The translations under genes and the position numbers were made by a program. DNA of 64,000 bases from Takakia lepidozioides (Eukaryota > Streptophyta > Takakiopsida > Takakiales > Takakiaceae): positions 4,774,001 through 4,838,000 of the forward strand of contig CM060733.1 in NCBI GenBank assembly GCA_030704615.1, read 5' to 3'. The first letter of the stretch is position 1. Each line of letters starts with the position of its first letter. This document shows, one piece after another, positions 11,801 through 24,000 of the stretch. The notes below the pieces were generated by a model, which searched no databases, was not told where the DNA came from, and saw only the letters and a program-made list of their open reading frames with translations.

Positions 11801-14800
11801 GTGCATGTTAGTTAGTATCTTACTTTCTGGGTTAAAGTCAAAGTAGACTTGTCAGGAGATATGGGATGGGCTCTTTCAGATGTCAGATTAAATTCCTACA
11901 GGTTTGTCTTTAGTTTACCTGGCAGCAGAATGAAGTGGTACACAAGAGGCAGAATCAGGAGGTGGGGAACGGTAAGGAAAAGGTGTCTAGCAATGGCGGA
12001 GACCTACTTAGGTCATAACTTTGATAGGGACGTAAGGATAAGAAAGAGGAGGGGGTGTATATTGATAGAGCATTGCAATTGTCATGTGGTGGAGCAGCTA
12101 AAAAGCAAAGGGAAGGAAACAACTGTGACAGAACAAAATAAGCGTGAATATGTGGATCTTCTGGCAAGTTGGCGCCTCAAAGGTGTGATGTCCCTTTTTG
12201 GCTCTGATGCATCAACATTGAATAATCTCCCAACCCAGTGATGTAGAAGTTCTCTGCAGGTCTGGTTGCATTCTGCATTATCTTCAAAGATTTCAATCAT
12301 ACTGTCTGTGTTGATGAAGTCTAAGCTTTAAACCCAGATCTTTCTAAGAAGCCTACAATGTAATATACATGACTGAAGTGCCTGAGAGTGGCCTTGTTTT
12401 ATGTGTGGCAGAGAGTGTGGAGCCCCAATTTCTGGCACTACGGACAGGACTATCACGGGTTGTCGACCCTGGTCTTTTACAGGTTGGAGCTCCTGTCTCT
12501 CCTGCTTCACAAATTTTTTGTGTTAACAATGTCTAGTTCTTTTGTTGAGTGTCAACGTAAATGAGATGTGCTTTGGTATGTGCTTGGCGATGCACAATTT
12601 CTGTGAGCATATATGCATGCAGACATGTAGATGTTAGTGGAATGCCTGTGGACATTAACTTGTTGGTCCCTTGACGTTGATGGGCTTTTTACTAAAAAAT
12701 GTGAGGCTCAGTTTGTGTATTTTCTCACTGTTACTTTGCAGAACTTCGATGAAAACGAGCTTGAGTTTCTGATTGGTGGTCTCCCAGTTATCGATGCTGG
12801 TGACTGGTGAGTGCTCCTGGCCCTTGGATCCTAAATTCTGTGGATCAGAAATGAATGCCATGCAACTTAAGTATTATTTGAGTAGTTCTGTCTAGAGTGA
12901 GCAATATTTTCTTTTAGTATCATGTATGACCAAATTGGGCCAGTACACTTATTCTGTGAATAGGAGTTAGTGAAAACATATCCTGGATGGGATGCAGTTC
13001 TTGTATTTACTCAACTCAATATTTTCAGGCTTGGTGGATCCAATGCAGGCCAGTGCTGTTATGTGGTTAGCAGACAAGACCTTTACTCTTAATGAGTTAG
13101 AATAGCGCTGAGTGGGGTTGGATGTGTAGCCCTGCAGTGCTACTAATCCCCTCAGCCTGACAAGTGAAAATACTGAGTCAGGGGTTGCCAGCTCTTTCTT
13201 AAAGGATAAATTTATACTGGGGATGGGTGTTGGTGTGGGCTTTCAGGAGGAAAAACACTGTGTACAAGGCAGGCTACAGTGACTCAGCTGACTGCCATGT
13301 CATCAGATGGTTTTGGCAGGTATCAATTGAAGTCATCAGTGTTCATTACTAGTTAATATTGGGAAGCTTTTGATAACTAGTTCTGTGCCGAGTCACCGCA
13401 CATTTTCTACGCCACAAACGCCAGATTTGTATGTGCACACTTACATGTCCTTCTATTCATCTGCACTTCCTCTTTGAGGTTTTCTCTTTTGGATGATCAT
13501 TGTGGTTGAACCCCATATGTTACTGAACTGTAGTTGAAGAGCAGCGGATGTTTGTGATGGGGATGGATAAACGTTAAGCTTTCAGTCCTACCGCTTGAGT
13601 GTTTTCTGATGGGTAATGTGGCTGGTTTCATCTAGTTGGTGGAGGCATGGGACCAGGAAATGCGCGCCCGTCTTCTGCAGTTTGTAACTGGCACTTCCAA
13701 GGTATTTCAAGAGGCTACAATGTAGAGCATAGATGTCATGAACTTTGTTGGATGGGTGACTATGTGTGCATGGAACTCTTTGAGACCAACATCCACTTTC
13801 AGAGTAGATGTACATTTGTTCATTTCACTCTGCTTTGTGCTGATTCTCGTATTTCTTTTTAATAAATAATAGGATTGCAAGTTGCAGATGGTTTTTTTTA
13901 TGTTTGCTGTCTGTCAGAAGATACTTGCCAGATGCTTCTGAAGTTTCTAACCACATACTGTTGTTTGTTGTCTGTGCATCTATATGAGCAGGTCCCTTAC
14001 CCAGAGGGCTTTAAGGTACAAGCACTTCTGAATGAGTTCACCTTCTCTAGAGTTACCTCTGTTAAATCTACCTAGTTGTGAAGTTCTCAAGCATAGTTCT
14101 GCCTTAGGTCATTCTGCCATTGGGTGAGCAGCCAGCATTACTGCTGGCATGGCTTTGGGTCTTTATCAAGACCTGCAATATATAAGGATTATTGACTGTA
14201 GGCGCAATGTCAATTGTCTTGCATCCTCACTCACATTGTCTAATCACACAAAGTGATGATGGCAATGCCAGTTCTTTGAGTGGACTCTACAAACAACAAC
14301 CTTCATGGGTTTTCTGTCCAGTGGAGTGTAGTCTAACTTTGCATGCTGACAAGAGGCAGAGGGCTTGTCACCTGGAGGAAAGCGGCATGTAGCAATTAAA
14401 TGAGCTTCATGTATCCAAGTCTTGACATCTAACAAAGCTTGATGAACATTGTTATAACAGGGCTTGCGTGGGAGCGAAGGTTTTAGGTTGTTCCATATTG
14501 TGCGTGTTTCGGACTCTACCAGGCTGCCGCAGGTGTTGGTCATACCCTCTGTCTCTGTTTTTTAAGTTCCTGGGGAGGGCTACGTGGTGGTATCTTCTTT
14601 CAGAATGTGGTGGGTTCATAGATAAGTAGTTAGCAGTCAGGTTGGTAGTTTTATTTTCCCATGTGGAACTTGCCCTGTCCCCATATGACTACAGCAGATT
14701 TGATTCCAAGTAGCAGAGTCACATGGAGTGGGTGTCAACTTTATTAGGATGTCAGTAACTCTTTGTTTGCTGTATGTGCAGGCGCACACGTGTTTCAATG

Positions 14801-14895
14801 AGCTCATCCTTCCCGACTATGACAGCCTTGAAGAACTCAATAACAATCTTACTACTGCCATCTTTGAAACAGGCAACCAGTTTCAGCTTCGATAG
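8897..14895 (+). CDS. HECT-type E3 ubiquitin ligase, HACE1/NEDD4-like, with N-terminal membrane segment
   Basis: Exons: 8897-9044, 9863 (or 9896/9902)-10124, 10646-10763, 11022-11399, 11710-11796, 12098-12182, 12412-12482, 12742-12806, 13247-13319, 13636-13701, 13992-14015, 14461-14532 and 14782-14895. All junctions are GT-AG and the phases agree, giving 507-520 residues. Exon 1 encodes a hydrophobic helix (about residues 16-39) followed by an Arg cluster, which fits one membrane anchor. The HECT domain fills roughly the last 370 residues. Landmarks are GGVTRDW, NPSYALFT, VNPDHLDFFRF, LQFVTGTSK and the catalytic Cys in AHTCFNEL in the last exon. The ligase takes ubiquitin onto that Cys and passes it to a Lys on the substrate. 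The pattern is closer to HACE1/NEDD4 than to UPL1/2, but no ankyrin, WW or C2 domain is visible. The exon 2 acceptor is uncertain, and exons upstream of 8897 cannot be excluded. Confidence 0.87.
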
Positions 14896-15570
14896 TGGCA
14901 TGAATGGTTGCGACAATCAAGGCACTGCAGCCTTTACCTTTTTAAAGCCAATATTACCCCCGCCTTTGCTTATCAAGGTGAATAAGAGCAAAAAGCGCTG
15001 TGTTCACCAAGAGCTGGGGTCTACTTGTGCAATTACTTCATCAAACTCTCTCCATTAGTTTTAACCACACAATAAGTCCTATTGGTGCCTAGACTGTCTA
15101 TTGCGTGCCCCTTCCTCCACCCTTTGAAACAGCTGCTCTCTCCCTTGCCCTTTCTGGCTCGCTGTAGACCTAGCAGACACACAGCTCTCAGCAAGTTGTG
15201 GTATGTTTGAATGAGTTTCTAAAACTTAGGCAAAGAAGATTGTTCCTTCCTTTGTATTTTGAAACCCCCTGGTGCAGCCGATGCTAACATGATTCAATGA
15301 ATTATGGCAAGTATTCGGCCTTGTCTGCAGGCCACTCGGCATCCATTGCTGATTGGGCACTTCTCTCATGCTTCAGAGAGTAGGCCCGGACTGACCACCC
15401 AGTTAGACATACATGAGTAGGAGTCACGTCCCGAACACAATGGTGTCATTTCCCTTTCCCCTGTAAATGCCTCCCAGAATTGTTGGACCATTTCTGGTCT
15501 TTCTATAGAAGTGCTCTATTCACATCCATTGTGTGAGCTTTGTGGGACTTCAGTCAATTAAGTTTCATTA

Positions 15571-15768
15571 CTTGTTAGTGCAACATTGAGGGGGCAAGTG
15601 GACTGTGAATGCCACATATGAAATAGGAATGTGGCAGTATTTTCCTGGTTTGGCAAATCAGACTTTTCCTTGTTAGTGCAACATTGAGGGGGCAGGCAGA
15701 CTGTGAATGCCACATTAGAAATAGGAATGTGGCACTATTATCCTGGTTTGGCAATTCCGACTTAGTGT
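15571..15768. repeat. Direct tandem duplication, about 98 bp
   Basis: CTTGTTAGTGCAACATTGAG starts at about 15571 and again at about 15669. Each copy is followed by matching GGACTGTGAATGCCACAT and CCTGGTTTGGCAA words. The copies differ by a few substitutions. Confidence 0.85.
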
Positions 15769-15925
15769 GGTTGGGAGTACTGGGGATTTTGAGATTTCCT
15801 AAGGCAATTGCTTTACAAAACCTCTATGGATGAGGATTGTATATCTGTATTTTTGGGATCTGTGACAATACTAAGCAACACATGCCAGGAAAACTACATG
15901 TAGGTTTTGCTTGCTAGTTGGCAAT

Positions 15926-16065
15926 CTGTTTATTGTTTCCTAACATGGTTGCTTCATTGAATGGTATGTAGTTACTTGGAACCCAAGCTGTTAGCAAGCT
16001 GTTTATTGTTTCCTAACATGGTTGCTTCATTGAATGGTATGTAGTTACTTGGCTTGAACATGATA
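15926..16065. repeat. Direct tandem duplication, 73 bp offset
   Basis: CTGTTTATTGTTTCCTAACA begins at 15926 and again at 15999. The following bases through ATGTAGTTACTTGG are identical in the two copies, so the duplication is recent. Confidence 0.85.
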
Positions 16066-18700
16066 TGCTTTTCTTGAGCGTACACCTGACTTGTGTACCA
16101 TTCCCATACCAGGATTTGAAATCAGAGTGCATGGATCTCTACCTTTACCATTCCTCCCAATCTGACAGACCTCCCATTCCTGTCAGAGCTTGGTTTTCCA
16201 GCTTGTCTATGGAACAGTAGAGCCACCATTTGGACATCTATCAGCCCCCTCTCTCTATGAAACTGACCACAACACACCCCAGCTGGCCATTCAGTATACA
16301 GGCCCCAGGAAATTCGGATATCTGCCGATGCATGGACTCGTCAAGTCGGGGACTAACTATGAAGCACCTAAGCGGAAACTTACGTTCCAATTCTTTCATT
16401 CATATGTTTACTTACACCCAAAAGCTGCCTGCCTACATGGCTTCTGCGCTCTAACACTTCCATCAGAGCTCGTCAGAGGCTGACAATCGTGATTTTCCTT
16501 CCTTGAAAGCTCTCATCTCCTTGGACTCTCCTTTAATCCTCGTCTGTTTCATCTCCCTGTATTGTAATACTAGCAGAAAACACGACGATGCCAGGGCAAC
16601 AGGAACGAGCAGCACTTGCTGAAATTCGCTGATTTTTAATCTCTTCAAGAGTGATCCCATGTTTTTGGTGATGTGCGAGAAGAAGGGTGGTGGGCGCTGG
16701 TCCTCGCTGCTACAGCCTCAATTTGTAAGAGAGAGCACTGCTCTACTGACACTAGTGTAGTCTTTCTTGTTCTCAAAAGGACTAGCCTACTCTGCTTATT
16801 CTGAGCCTCCTCCTCCTTGTCAATACACGTCTTACTAATGTGACTCCAATTGTTTGTACCATTTCAAACCCCAGTTAAAAATATTTTATTCATTATCTTT
16901 TCCACAGTGAATGTATAAAATATAGCCCATCAGTGAGGTGGAGTCTCAGTGGTATTTCTTCTGGAAGATTTGAATTGACAATTGACCCACAACAAAGATC
17001 TGGATGGAGTCAAAGTAGGAGATATCTGAGTTGGTGAAGTGGACAATTTGGAATGAAAAAGTGCGCTACCTTGGATCGAACCGAATTCTCAACTCAAATT
17101 GCACCGGCCCTGCGATATGAGACTGGAACTAGGTTTGGAGGCACCCGACAACAAAGGACCAGGTTTGAAATAGCCTCGGCATATCTCGAGCCTGTTACGT
17201 CTGCTATTTGTATCTGTGTCGAGCCTGGTGATTACGCTCGGTGCTTTCTCGGACCTGGCCATCACAGGCTTTTGTTGCATCGCCAAAATCCCTAATTACT
17301 GTGGCGATGGCCACGTTCGACGCGGCGACACCTCCTTCTGTGTTTCGCCACAAATTAACGGCGTGACCGCCTCTGGCCACCGTCGCCAGCCGGTCACGTG
17401 GCTACCAGCGAACATTAGGTATAGCTATGCTATTTGTACAGATACGTCCATACTTGTGCATGTATAATATATACATGCACAATGTTTTTTAATAAATTAG
17501 TTATATGTATAATGTACAATATAGTCTATTAATTGGATATTAAGAAGGCCAAAGAGCCAGAAGCCACTGAGCCTTCCGTCTACTGTCGCCCTGCATTTTG
17601 CAGGGCCACCTGTCGTAACCCAGTGACTAAATCCTGGGGTAAGGGAATAAATAATAAATAAGTTTGTCCTTCTGGAATGTTCGCTGACTGAAATGGGGTG
17701 TTGGCCGGAAATAGTTACTAATAATATCAAAACCGGGTGCCTGTTTTGCGGTGAAACGAATTAGGGCACAGACTGGGGGAGGGAGGACGAGGTTCGGGGG
17801 AGGTTCGGGCGAAGGGCGAGGGAGCAGCTGGCAGGCATGGGAGAGGTGCGTCCACGGTTGGGAGGGCGAGCAGTTCGCGCCGTGTGTGCGAGCGCCCTGT
17901 CTTGGCGCCTTGAAGTCTCCCGCTGTCTCCCTCCGCTTTTTTTCCCCCCCTTCTCTTCTCTCGCGGCTGCAATCGGTGGTGCTCGGGGTTGTAGGCTGAT
18001 CGTCATATGCGCGATCATCCCAAGGCTCTGATTCCACAGGAGGCTGTAAAAAAAGTTTTTCTGAGTTAATTTTGATCATCGGTGCTGCTACCTTGGCCTG
18101 CGGGGCGGGTTGGAGACGGAAGGAGTTTTGTGAGGGGTGTACAGAGGTTGTTGGATCATCCGTGTTGTCGTGATTGGTTATACGAGGTTTTTCTCCAACT
18201 TTTCTCACAGATTGAATCGAGAAGGACGACATCTCCTCCATCTCCACCCCTGCAGTGAGCCCCGGGAGAGTCTTGTCTTAGATCGTGTATTGGTCATAGA
18301 GCTCCATCTCCTTCTTAGGTGATCTGCCGAAAGGTTGCATCCATTTCTTTCGCATGTTGTCTGCTGAAAGGCTGCATCTGCTCCCCGGTTCTTTCCCCTG
18401 TGTCTTGCCCTTCTATCCCCTGGCGCGCTCGGCATCACCTACATGTGTTACTATTCTTCGAAGGGATCTACGCTTTTCTGTTTCTGTGAGTTCAATACCG
18501 CAGCACACTTCAAAAGAAGTTTCTGGCATCTGGTTTTGACGAGTCACTAGTCTTCCTGACGAATCTATTTGATTTTATAGTTATAGAGGCCATTAATCTC
18601 AGCTTCCGTGGAATTCTCTCACCTCATTTCCGCTTCATAACCGTACGCAAGCAACCCGTCCAACCATTTTTTGACCAGTTGCAAAACTCTTGCTTTTGTG

Positions 18701-18710
18701 CTATATAAAA
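18701..18710 (+). promoter_or_regulatory. Candidate TATA box upstream of the zinc-finger gene
   Basis: CTATATAAAA is a near-ideal plant TATA box, followed by a C/A-rich stretch. It lies 2.4 kb before the first coding exon I can support for the zinc-finger gene, so it would imply an intron-containing 5' leader. The link to that gene is inference. Confidence 0.35.
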
Positions 18711-21077
18711 CAGCCCCAGATGATGCTCCAAATCCGCTGTGAGGAACTGTCAGTGTCTCAGAGGATGTAGCAGTGACAGAGGGATCCCAATCTTAGCGCA
18801 ATTTTCATGTTTAAAGGAGAAGTATCGCAGGCTTTCCTGAAGGTGGCTCATGCAGTGTATCAACAGTCAGAGCCAGAAGAGGATAGATCGCAGTTATTTT
18901 GAAGCTTTTAATTTTGTTGGCTCTATGACCAGGATATGGAAATGAGGTCACCATCTACGACCTCATTTGCTTGGCAACATATTCATCGTAGTTTTTGAAG
19001 GAGTTTTAAATCCTTGAAGAAGTCTGGGAGTTGGAGACTGTCCAAGACATATTTGGAAGAACCGCGGTAGTGGTCTCCGATAGCGCTTCGTCTTGGCTTT
19101 ATGCTGGAGGGAGTTGTGCGCTGCCTTCGCCTGTTCCTGAGCGGAAAGGTCCATTCTTTGGCCTGATAGTACTCCAACTAAGTGCGGAGGAGTCTAATGC
19201 ATAGTTTTCAGGGTACGAAATCACGATGTACTAAATGATCTTGATTAATGACCATTCATGTAACCTGCAAGCAGTCCAAATAGATTCCAAAGCATATACT
19301 CCAATTGCAAGTAGCCGGTTTCTTGAAGAAAACCTAAACTAAGTCCTATTGCTTCTGTAAGTATTTGAGGGAAAGAAAACCTAAAGTTGTAGACCATTTT
19401 TTCTACTAAAATGACTGATAGATTTCAGGACTCTTGGTAACAATTGTGGACAGGTTCCCAAATTTCCTTGTCACATAAAGTTTTGCTTCTTAATAGACAT
19501 CAAAACATCACCTTTGAAAGAGCATCTATTTGTGTTGCAAGAAGCTGTTTTCTCGAAGAGGCTCTTGCTTCTGTAAGGGGGAAGTAAATCTAAAGTTGTA
19601 GACTATTTTTTCTACTAACATGACTGATAGACCTTGGTAATATTTGTGGACAGGTTCCCTTTTCCCTTGTCACATAAAGCTTTTCTTCTTTATAGACATC
19701 AAAACATCACCTTTGAGGTAGCATCTGTTGATGCTTACAGTCATCTCAATTATTGCCACCTCTGTTGCAGGTTTGGACGGAGGCATCTGGTACCTCTGCA
19801 TGTGTAGCTGGAGACATCTGTCTAGGCATCTGTCAGGCAAAGGCATTTGGTAAGAAATTGCAAGGTTAAGTCTCTTGTCAATGTCAGATATTCTTTTAAC
19901 CTAGGAACTTCCCACCTTCTTTCTATGAACCCAATGCTGCGTCATGGATCTCTGTGATTTGGTATCTCTTGCCTTCAACCCGATACTTTGCATTCCCGCA
20001 TTAATAATCTGGGGTTAGTGGTGTCAGGAATGTATAAACTGTTGCACATGTTCCGTCGACCTTAGGAGGGTCTTAACCAGTTTCGTATTAAGTGTGTTAG
20101 TTGAAGTCGCCTAGTTCCCGTTCCCATTGGTCAAAGATGCTTTCCTTCCACTGTGTTCTTGTTGACTGCATTTTGGCCATCACTGGCTCCAGCCTACCCT
20201 TAAATGTCTGAAGGCCGACATGAGATTACTATTCAAAGAATCATCAGATACTTAGACCTCCTTGAGTACCCTGCCATCTTTTCCACATGATTGCACACTC
20301 CTCGTCCCTTGGGATGGAACATTTTATTGTTCCTCCATCTGCCTAAATTCATTATAGCCCATGTATTGTAGACCTTCATGTGACACATCTCACTGAGCTT
20401 TAAAATTGGATTTGCCTGATTTTCGGAAGTTCTCTTTTGTGATTGAAGACCATCAGAAGCTTTAGTTGTTTTCCACACTTTTTGTGCAGTATATGAAGTC
20501 TGTGATCCTTTAGTTTGTATGACTTCATCCTGTTCAGAGATCTTGACTGAAGTTTTGATTATGTCATGAGATGACGTGGTCTGTGTCTATGCTTCCATGA
20601 TTAACTTGTTATTGTGGAGGGACCTTGCTAATGTGTCTTTGAACCATAAAAGTAAGGGACCAAGTTTGCCATGTTGTTACAACCAGTTAGCAAGAAGGAG
20701 CATGCCTAGAGATGGGGACAGTCCTGTATGACTCCAGAATTGCAGGCTTTTACGTATGATAATGAGCTTACAGGTGTTGTGGATGCTTGCTCCCAGACTG
20801 TCCTCATGTTCTGCCATTTACATTTGCTCCTCTGTGGTGGGCTGGCAGCAGGTATGTGCTCTGAGCTTTCTAGTGTTGACACAGGCTATGCCCTCAGCTT
20901 ATAATTTGGAAGTCAAACAAGGCCAGGTTTTGGAGTATTTTTGTCAGGACTGCGGATTCTCTAACAGAACTCTAGTGCCCCTTCAATATTCCAGCTCCGG
21001 AAGGCTACTAGGTTATTTTCTGAGGTGCAGCTTCTTAGGGAAGAGGCCTTTCAGGTACAGACCATTCTAGATTGGGC
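18711..21077 (+). other. Possible 5' leader or unassigned first exons of the zinc-finger gene
   Basis: No reading frame here has a recognisable domain. A frame at about 20756-21070 could be an upstream exon, but I cannot support it. A tandem duplication lies at 19.37-19.74 kb. Confidence 0.3.
19375..19735. repeat. Direct tandem duplication, about 209 bp offset
   Basis: The segment with CTAAAGTTGTAGAC, TTTTTTCTACTAA, GTGGACAGGTTCCC, CTTGTCACATAAAG and ATAGACATCAAAACATCACC occurs twice, starting near 19381 and 19590. The second copy lacks short pieces of the first. Confidence 0.8.
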
Positions 21078-24000
21078 ATGACAAACAACCGGGTGCAGCA
21101 TGTGGAGCTGAACTACTGCAACTCAAACATTCTTGTTAGTACTGAGTGTCTGCAAGAAGTTACAGTGGAGAAAAGGAGTTCACTATTTGTCAACTTGGCA
21201 AATGACTGTAGCAATGCCCAACATAATGATGCCGTGGTTGATCTACCAGTGAGTCTGTCAGAGCATGTATCTCGGGCCAAAAGCCTTACCAAATGGGAGC
21301 CAGATTGTGATGGGGTGTCAGATGAGGGGACCTATCCCTCTGCATCTGTTGCATCATCATCAAGTACTGATATTGATTCAGGTGAATGGGTTTATGCTGA
21401 GGAGAAGCACATTCTTGATGTAGATCATTGCGGCGGAAGCGATAGGCTTGGAATGGGAAGCTTTGAGAGTTGCGGTGCTGCAGAGGATCTTAGTCGTTTA
21501 GCTGGGCCACAGGTTATTAGGCTTACTGGTTCTTCTATTAGAGAGGATATTCTGAAAGGAGGAGTAGATACACAGGATAGTGGCGGCGGTGAATTTTTTG
21601 ACACAGATGAAAGTCCTGCATGGGTTAGGCAGGCAGTGAGCCAGTCCACCTCCATTTCAACATCTGTGGACATTATTGAAGACTCACAGAACAGTTCTGA
21701 CGTTATCCAGATTCGGGGCTCAGTGGTTCAACATAAGGATGACCCTCACCCTATTTTGTTAAATGGTGATGAGTTGAAATTACTCTACACCAAGGATGTG
21801 GTTCATTCAGTTCGAAACCTAGATCCTTTAGGAAGTGGAGCTATCAACATTGAACGAGGCAACCTTATTCCGACCCTCCGTTTCGACTCAGGGACTGGGA
21901 TTGTTATGGTTGTAGGGAATGGTACGAGCAGGTCAGTACTTTCTGACTATGGCAGACTTATGTTTGTTGTCTTTTCCCTTGGGTTGTCGTCTTCGAAATT
22001 CTTTAGCAAGCCTCATGTAGATTCTGTTTCTTTGCAGTAGAGCAGCCCATGTTGGTGGAAGACAAAAGTGCGTTGAGGAGTCTCTTTTCTGAAGTGTTGA
22101 AGCTGGAATGTCTCTTTACAGAATAACTTCTTTACCATACCACTGCATAGGTTAATTCTGGGTTGTTTTGCAGTTCCCATGCTAGTACTACGTTGACTGA
22201 TGATGAAAGGGCTCGAGAATGTCTGGAAGACTTACGAGGAGCAGCCTTCAGGGATCTTGAAGCAGCATGGCCAGCTTGTTTGGAAGGTGAAGGAGGGGAT
22301 ACCAAGGCAAAGGAGGTGGCAGGGAAAGTCTCTTTTGTAGTAGAAGTTGCAAAGGATGCAGTGACTGGTGATGAGTCCATGAATAAGCAGGCAGTTCCTG
22401 GTGGTGTCAGAGATTACTCTTTGGTTGATGCGGAGCTGGGAAAGCCATTAACAACAGAGGATCACGCGATAAAGTCTCTTCAGGAGACGGGAAATGTACC
22501 AGGTGAGGAAGGCAAAATCACTAGCAATGTGACGGAGAAGGAAGTTGTAGAAGCCGCTGGCCTGCGGAGGCGGAGAGGTGGCAAAATGGATACGCTGAAG
22601 GCATGTTATTTAGATGGAGGAACAAAATCACCAGAGGATGAGAAGAATGTTGGGATCTTAGGCAGTCGTGGTAGGGATACTCTAGTTCATAGTGGCTTGG
22701 AAACAAAGCAGAAGCCGGCAGACAAGAAAGGTTGTAAGCAGACAAAAGGAAAAGGCCCTCAAGTAGAGAAAGAGTCCAGCATGCAGACAGCTGGGAAATT
22801 GACAGGCAAGAAAGGTGGAGAGACTCCCTCTATAGAGGAGTTGAGAGCAAAGGATATAGCAGAGACTGACAGGAAGGTTCATGAGTCACTTGATAACTTT
22901 ATTCGGCAGACAATAGGTCGGGAACCCTACATGTCCTTCAGTAGCAGACCTGGGGACAAGCCTGTACAACGGATGAATAGGCCTGATCCATTTGACCACC
23001 ATGTTGCCAATAAGCTGTCGAAAGGTCTGAAGGTTGAGGTGGGCATGGAGATGAGAGATGGTGAATCTACTGGTGTGGATCCTCATTCAGCAGAGTCAGA
23101 GAGAGAATCCACAACTAGCAGTATGAAGGGTGGTGGAAGCTTGGGGAGGGGTTTACAGACTCCTGGCGAGCGAAATTTACCAGGCCTGAAAACCACTGTT
23201 CCGCAAGCAATGGTTGCATTTGCTCAGGCCGCAGCAGCAGCAAAAGCCACTGGTGAGACTTCAACCCTCAAAAGCTGCTGGATGCTTTTTAAGTGCAGGC
23301 CCCGCTTTCTTTGAATCATATGAATTGATTCAATAGAGGCACCTTACATGTCTTGGTTGGAGATTGGCTTTCCACTGAAAACAGCCTCTCCTTCATGTAT
23401 TGTTCAGGCCTAATTAGTTGGGTTTTCTGTCATCGTTTTTGCCCAGCTCTACGGAAGTTTGTCTAGTTTTCTAGTGCCCACTTTTTGTAATTTCATTGTG
23501 GGGACTCCAGGGTTTGAGCTGGCTTATATGTTGAGACATTGGTCATGCTCCCAGCTACAGGTTCATTTGCTTAGGAGTGCCGTCAGTGATGTGACCTTGG
23601 ACATGCAGTGGTATGCACGTTTTGTGATCAGAAGTAGAGTGACTGATTGTATCAAAATGTATTTTTCCTGTCATGCATCTGGCAAAATGTAGCAGGAAAA
23701 CAAGTTTCTGGTCTGGACCATCTTACAGATTTGCCAGGGTGGCCGTTGCTATCACCCTCAAAAGTGCAACTGCAGAAATGCGACAAATGCTCTCGTGAGT
23801 TCTGCTCTCCACTAAACCATCGCAGGCATAGCCGCATGCACCGTCGAAGTCTGCATGCAGACAAGGTAAGATCTAATTCCTGCAGCTTGTAGTGCTCAAT
23901 GGCATGCATATAGCTGATACTTGTCTCATGTTTCTATGCTTGTACCTTATAATTGAGTGCCTTTGAGTGGGAGAGCTGCAGGCCTGTCTATGTACGTGTA

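Larger units (their letters stand above)
14896..18690. other. Intergenic region
   Basis: This holds the HECT 3' flank and two short tandem duplications (listed separately). Nothing else could be assigned. Small open frames such as those near 16190-16480, 17050-17290 and 17630-18250 show no recognisable protein pattern. Confidence 0.4.
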
